Below, in pieces: positions 7,540 to 9,824 of a stretch of DNA of 9,824 bases (positions within the stretch are counted from its first letter, which is position 1; each line of letters opens with the position of its first letter). The notes under the pieces are model-generated. The model searched no databases. It saw nothing but the letters and a program-made list of their open reading frames with translations, and was not told the DNA's origin. The position numbers and the translations under genes were made by a program. Source of the stretch: Xanthobacteraceae bacterium. GTDB lineage: Bacteria; Pseudomonadota; Alphaproteobacteria; Rhizobiales; Xanthobacteraceae. The DNA is taken from assembly GCA_030648135.1 (NCBI GenBank), contig JAUSIF010000353.1:1-9824 (forward strand), in the 5' to 3' direction.

Positions 7540-9824
7540 GTGCGCGCTACGAAATTCCCGCCGCGACCCGTGCGGTGCAGACGCGCGCCTCCGATCCAGC
7601 GGCTTCGGCCTGGGTTTCGGCCAACGCCGGCGCGGGCAAGACCACCGTGCTGGTGCGCCGGGTCATTCGGCTGTTGCTGGCCGGCAATCCGCCCGCGCGT
7701 ATTCTGTGCCTCACCTTCACCAAGTCCGCCGCCGCTCATATGGCGAACGAAGTGCTGAAGGTCCTCGGCCAATGGGTGCGGCTCGATGACGACAAGCTCG
7801 ATCAAGCGCTCAAAAGCATCGATCCGCTGCCGCCCTCGCCCGCGCGGCGCGCCGCGGCGCGGCGTCTGTTCGCGGCCGCCTTGGAGACGCCGGGCGGCCT
7901 CAAGGTGCAAACCATCCACGCCTTCTGCGACCGCGTGCTGCACCAATTTCCATTCGAGGCGCGGGTGCCGGCGGGCTTCGAGGTGCTGGACGAGATTCGC
8001 GAAACCGATCTGCTCACGCGCGCGCGCAATTCCGTGCTGATCGAGGCCGCCGCCGAGCCCGCGGGCGCGCTCGGCCGGGCACTCGCGCATGCGGACGCGG
8101 TGGCAACCGACCAGAGCCTCGAGGAGGCGCTGAAGGAGGCGGTGGGCGCGCGCGGCGAAATTTTGCGCCTTATCGGAAAGGGTGACGATGCGGTCGCGGC
8201 GGCGCTCGGCTTGCGACCCGACGAGACGCTTGCTGCCATCGAAGACGATATTCTTAGCAAGGGTCGTTTCCCGCCCAGCGAATGGCCGAGCATCGCCGCA
8301 AGTTTGCTCGCGCTGGGAGGGAACGCGGCTCGTTGCGGCAAGGCGCTGGCGGAGGCGGCGGCTTTCGCCGATCCCGTGGCGGCCATCGACGACTATCTTC
8401 CGGTCTTCTTCACCGGCGAGGGCAAGCCGCGCGAGGACGGCGGTTTCGGCAACGAGAAAGTGCGCGATGCCGAACCTCGATTGTTTGCTCATCTGTTTGC
8501 CGAGCGTGACCGGCTGGTGCCGCTACGGGACAAACATCTCGCCGCGCGTGCGCGCGCGCGCACGGCGGCGCTACTCGTGCTCGCCGCGGCAATGATCCGC
8601 CGCTATGAGCAAGTCAAGCGCGCCCGCGGCGAGCTCGATTATGCCGACCTCATCCATAAGACCGCCACCATGTTCGACGACGTCGCCGCGAGCTGGGTGC
8701 TCTATAAGCTCGACGGCGGCATCGATCACGTGCTCATCGACGAGGCGCAGGACACCAGCCCCGAGCAATGGGAGGTGATCGGCAAGCTCACCGAGGAATT
8801 CTTCGCCGGCCGCGGCGCGCGCGAGGATCGCAGGCGTACAGTGTTTGCCGTCGGCGACGAGAAGCAATCGATCTTCGGATTCCAGGGCGCCGAGCCTAAG
8901 CGCTTCGACGAGATGCGGCGGGAATTCAGGAAACGCGTGGAGGCGGCAGGCTCGCTCTTCTATCCCGAGCGGCTCGATCTGTCGTTCCGCTCGGCGCCGG
9001 GCGTGCTGTCCGCGATCGATTTGATCTTTTCGCGGTCGGAAGCGTTTCAAGGTCTCTCCAGCGCCGAGGAGATCGGAACCGCGCATACGGCAATCCGCAG
9101 CCGTGCCCCCGCGCTGGTCGAGATCTGGCCGACGGTGAAGCCCGAAGAGGACGCGGACGACGGGCTCGCCTGGGACGCGCCGCTCGATGCGCAAAGCGCG
9201 CGCAGCGCGCCGGTGCTGCTCGCGCAACGCATTGCAAAGGCTGTGAAATTCTGGCTCGGCGGCGGCATCGCGGTGGGCGATGCGCGCCGCCCGCCGCGCC
9301 CCGGCGACGTGATCGTGCTGGTGCGCCAGCGCGGGCCCTTGTTCGAGGCGATCCTGCAGGCGCTGAAGCGCGCCGGGGTTCCGGTCGCGGGCGCCGACCG
9401 GCTCAAGCTCACCGAGCATATCGCGGTCATGGATCTCTTGGCGCTCGGCGACGCGCTGACTTTGGAAGCCGATGACCTGGCGCTCGCTTGCGTGCTCAAG
9501 AGTCCGCTGTTCGGTCTTTCCGAAGACGACCTGTTCGATCTCGCGCACGGACGCAAGGGGGCGCTCGCCGCCGCGCTCGCGGAAAAATCGCAGAATCATT
9601 CCCGTTTCGCCGCGGCCGCGGAGAAGCTTAAGAGCTGGCGCGAGGAAGCGCGCATGCTCAGGCCGTTCGATTTCTTCTCGCGTGTGCTCGGCCGCGATCG
9701 CGGCCGCGAGCAAATTCTCGCTCGCCTGGGAGCCGAGGCCGCCGATGCGCTCGACGAATTCCTCGCCCGCGCGCTCGCCTATGAGGCGACCGAGACGCCG
9801 TCGCTCACGGGATTTACTGCCTTC
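7536..9824 (+). CDS. addA: AddA: helicase-nuclease subunit, 3'-truncated by the window
   Basis: The frame is open from ATG 7536 to the right edge, giving 763 residues of a protein that is usually about 1150-1200. AddA is the ATP-driven SF1 (UvrD-like) 3'-5' helicase of the AddAB complex and carries a second nuclease at its C-terminus, which lies beyond this window. The N-terminus MSARYEIPAATRAVQTRASD leads into a Q-motif-like AAS, then Walker A NAGAGKTT (Lys35), motif Ia LTFTKSAAAHM (from Thr60), VQTIHAFCDRVLHQFPFEA, Walker B LIDEAQDTSPEQW (Asp402, Glu403), motif III VGDEKQSIFGFQGA (440-444 GDEKQ) and motif IV LSFRSAPGV (Arg485). Further on, GDVIVLVRQR and the LKSPLFGLSEDDLF segment match the 2A/2B region of AddA. 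All ATPase residues I can check are present. The ATGA overlap with addB and the strong upstream Shine-Dalgarno support the start. It shows no sign of truncation apart from the window edge. Confidence 0.95.
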   Translation, partial: MSARYEIPAATRAVQTRASDPAASAWVSANAGAGKTTVLVRRVIRLLLAGNPPARILCLTFTKSAAAHMANEVLKVLGQWVRLDDDKLDQALKSIDPLPPSPARRAAARRLFAAALETPGGLKVQTIHAFCDRVLHQFPFEARVPAGFEVLDEIRETDLLTRARNSVLIEAAAEPAGALGRALAHADAVATDQSLEEALKEAVGARGEILRLIGKGDDAVAAALGLRPDETLAAIEDDILSKGRFPPSEWPSIAASLLALGGNAARCGKALAEAAAFADPVAAIDDYLPVFFTGEGKPREDGGFGNEKVRDAEPRLFAHLFAERDRLVPLRDKHLAARARARTAALLVLAAAMIRRYEQVKRARGELDYADLIHKTATMFDDVAASWVLYKLDGGIDHVLIDEAQDTSPEQWEVIGKLTEEFFAGRGAREDRRRTVFAVGDEKQSIFGFQGAEPKRFDEMRREFRKRVEAAGSLFYPERLDLSFRSAPGVLSAIDLIFSRSEAFQGLSSAEEIGTAHTAIRSRAPALVEIWPTVKPEEDADDGLAWDAPLDAQSARSAPVLLAQRIAKAVKFWLGGGIAVGDARRPPRPGDVIVLVRQRGPLFEAILQALKRAGVPVAGADRLKLTEHIAVMDLLALGDALTLEADDLALACVLKSPLFGLSEDDLFDLAHGRKGALAAALAEKSQNHSRFAAAAEKLKSWREEARMLRPFDFFSRVLGRDRGREQILARLGAEAADALDEFLARALAYEATETPSLTGFTAF

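Noticed and set aside
7491..8492. A 333-codon open frame on the minus strand across the addB-addA junction
   Set aside because: It is opposite the Walker A and Ia motifs of AddA; no family resemblance was seen.
8571..9713. A 380-codon open frame on the minus strand opposite addA
   Set aside because: It lies fully opposite clear AddA helicase motifs, has a low-complexity Arg/Glu/Ala-rich product, no recognisable domain and no ribosome binding site. Long antisense frames are expected from codon bias in high-GC DNA.

Overview
The window is one uninterrupted block of plus-strand genes in high-GC DNA with almost no intergenic sequence. The order is a DivL-type sensor kinase (5' end cut off by the window), a TsaE-AmgK fusion, MurU, AddB, and AddA (3' end cut off). 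The gene content and order, the DivL-type tyrosine H-box, the TsaE-AmgK fusion and the nuclease-ended AddB without an N-terminal Walker A all point to an alphaproteobacterium, most likely Hyphomicrobiales (Rhizobiales). The genus cannot be fixed from the sequence alone.

Layout: nt 3-2078 encodes the C-terminal ~690 residues of a multi-PAS, DivL-like pseudo-histidine-kinase. After an 8-nt gap, nt 2087-3700 encodes one polypeptide joining the tRNA t6A ATPase TsaE to a sugar kinase resembling AmgK. The next gene, murU (about 3697-4437), overlaps it as GTGA or starts 23 nt after its stop codon. After 3 nt, nt 4441-7539 encodes AddB, and addA starts at 7536 in an ATGA overlap behind a strong Shine-Dalgarno. 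No stretch longer than about 25 nt lacks a gene. No promoter or terminator fits between the genes, and no tRNA, rRNA, CRISPR array or insertion sequence was seen.

How the genes fit together: AmgK and MurU form the cell-wall recycling shunt that turns MurNAc into UDP-MurNAc, bypassing de novo synthesis. TsaE serves the universal t6A37 tRNA modification. AddA and AddB form the helicase-nuclease that resects double-strand breaks for RecA. DivL-type proteins feed the DivK/CckA/CtrA cell-cycle relay. The tight spacing suggests co-transcription of housekeeping functions, not an accessory island. I did not find an undescribed defence or mobile system. The points most worth a second look are the Tyr-for-His replacement in the kinase, the TsaE-AmgK fusion with its proline-rich tail, and the loss of Fe-S cysteines and Walker A in AddB.
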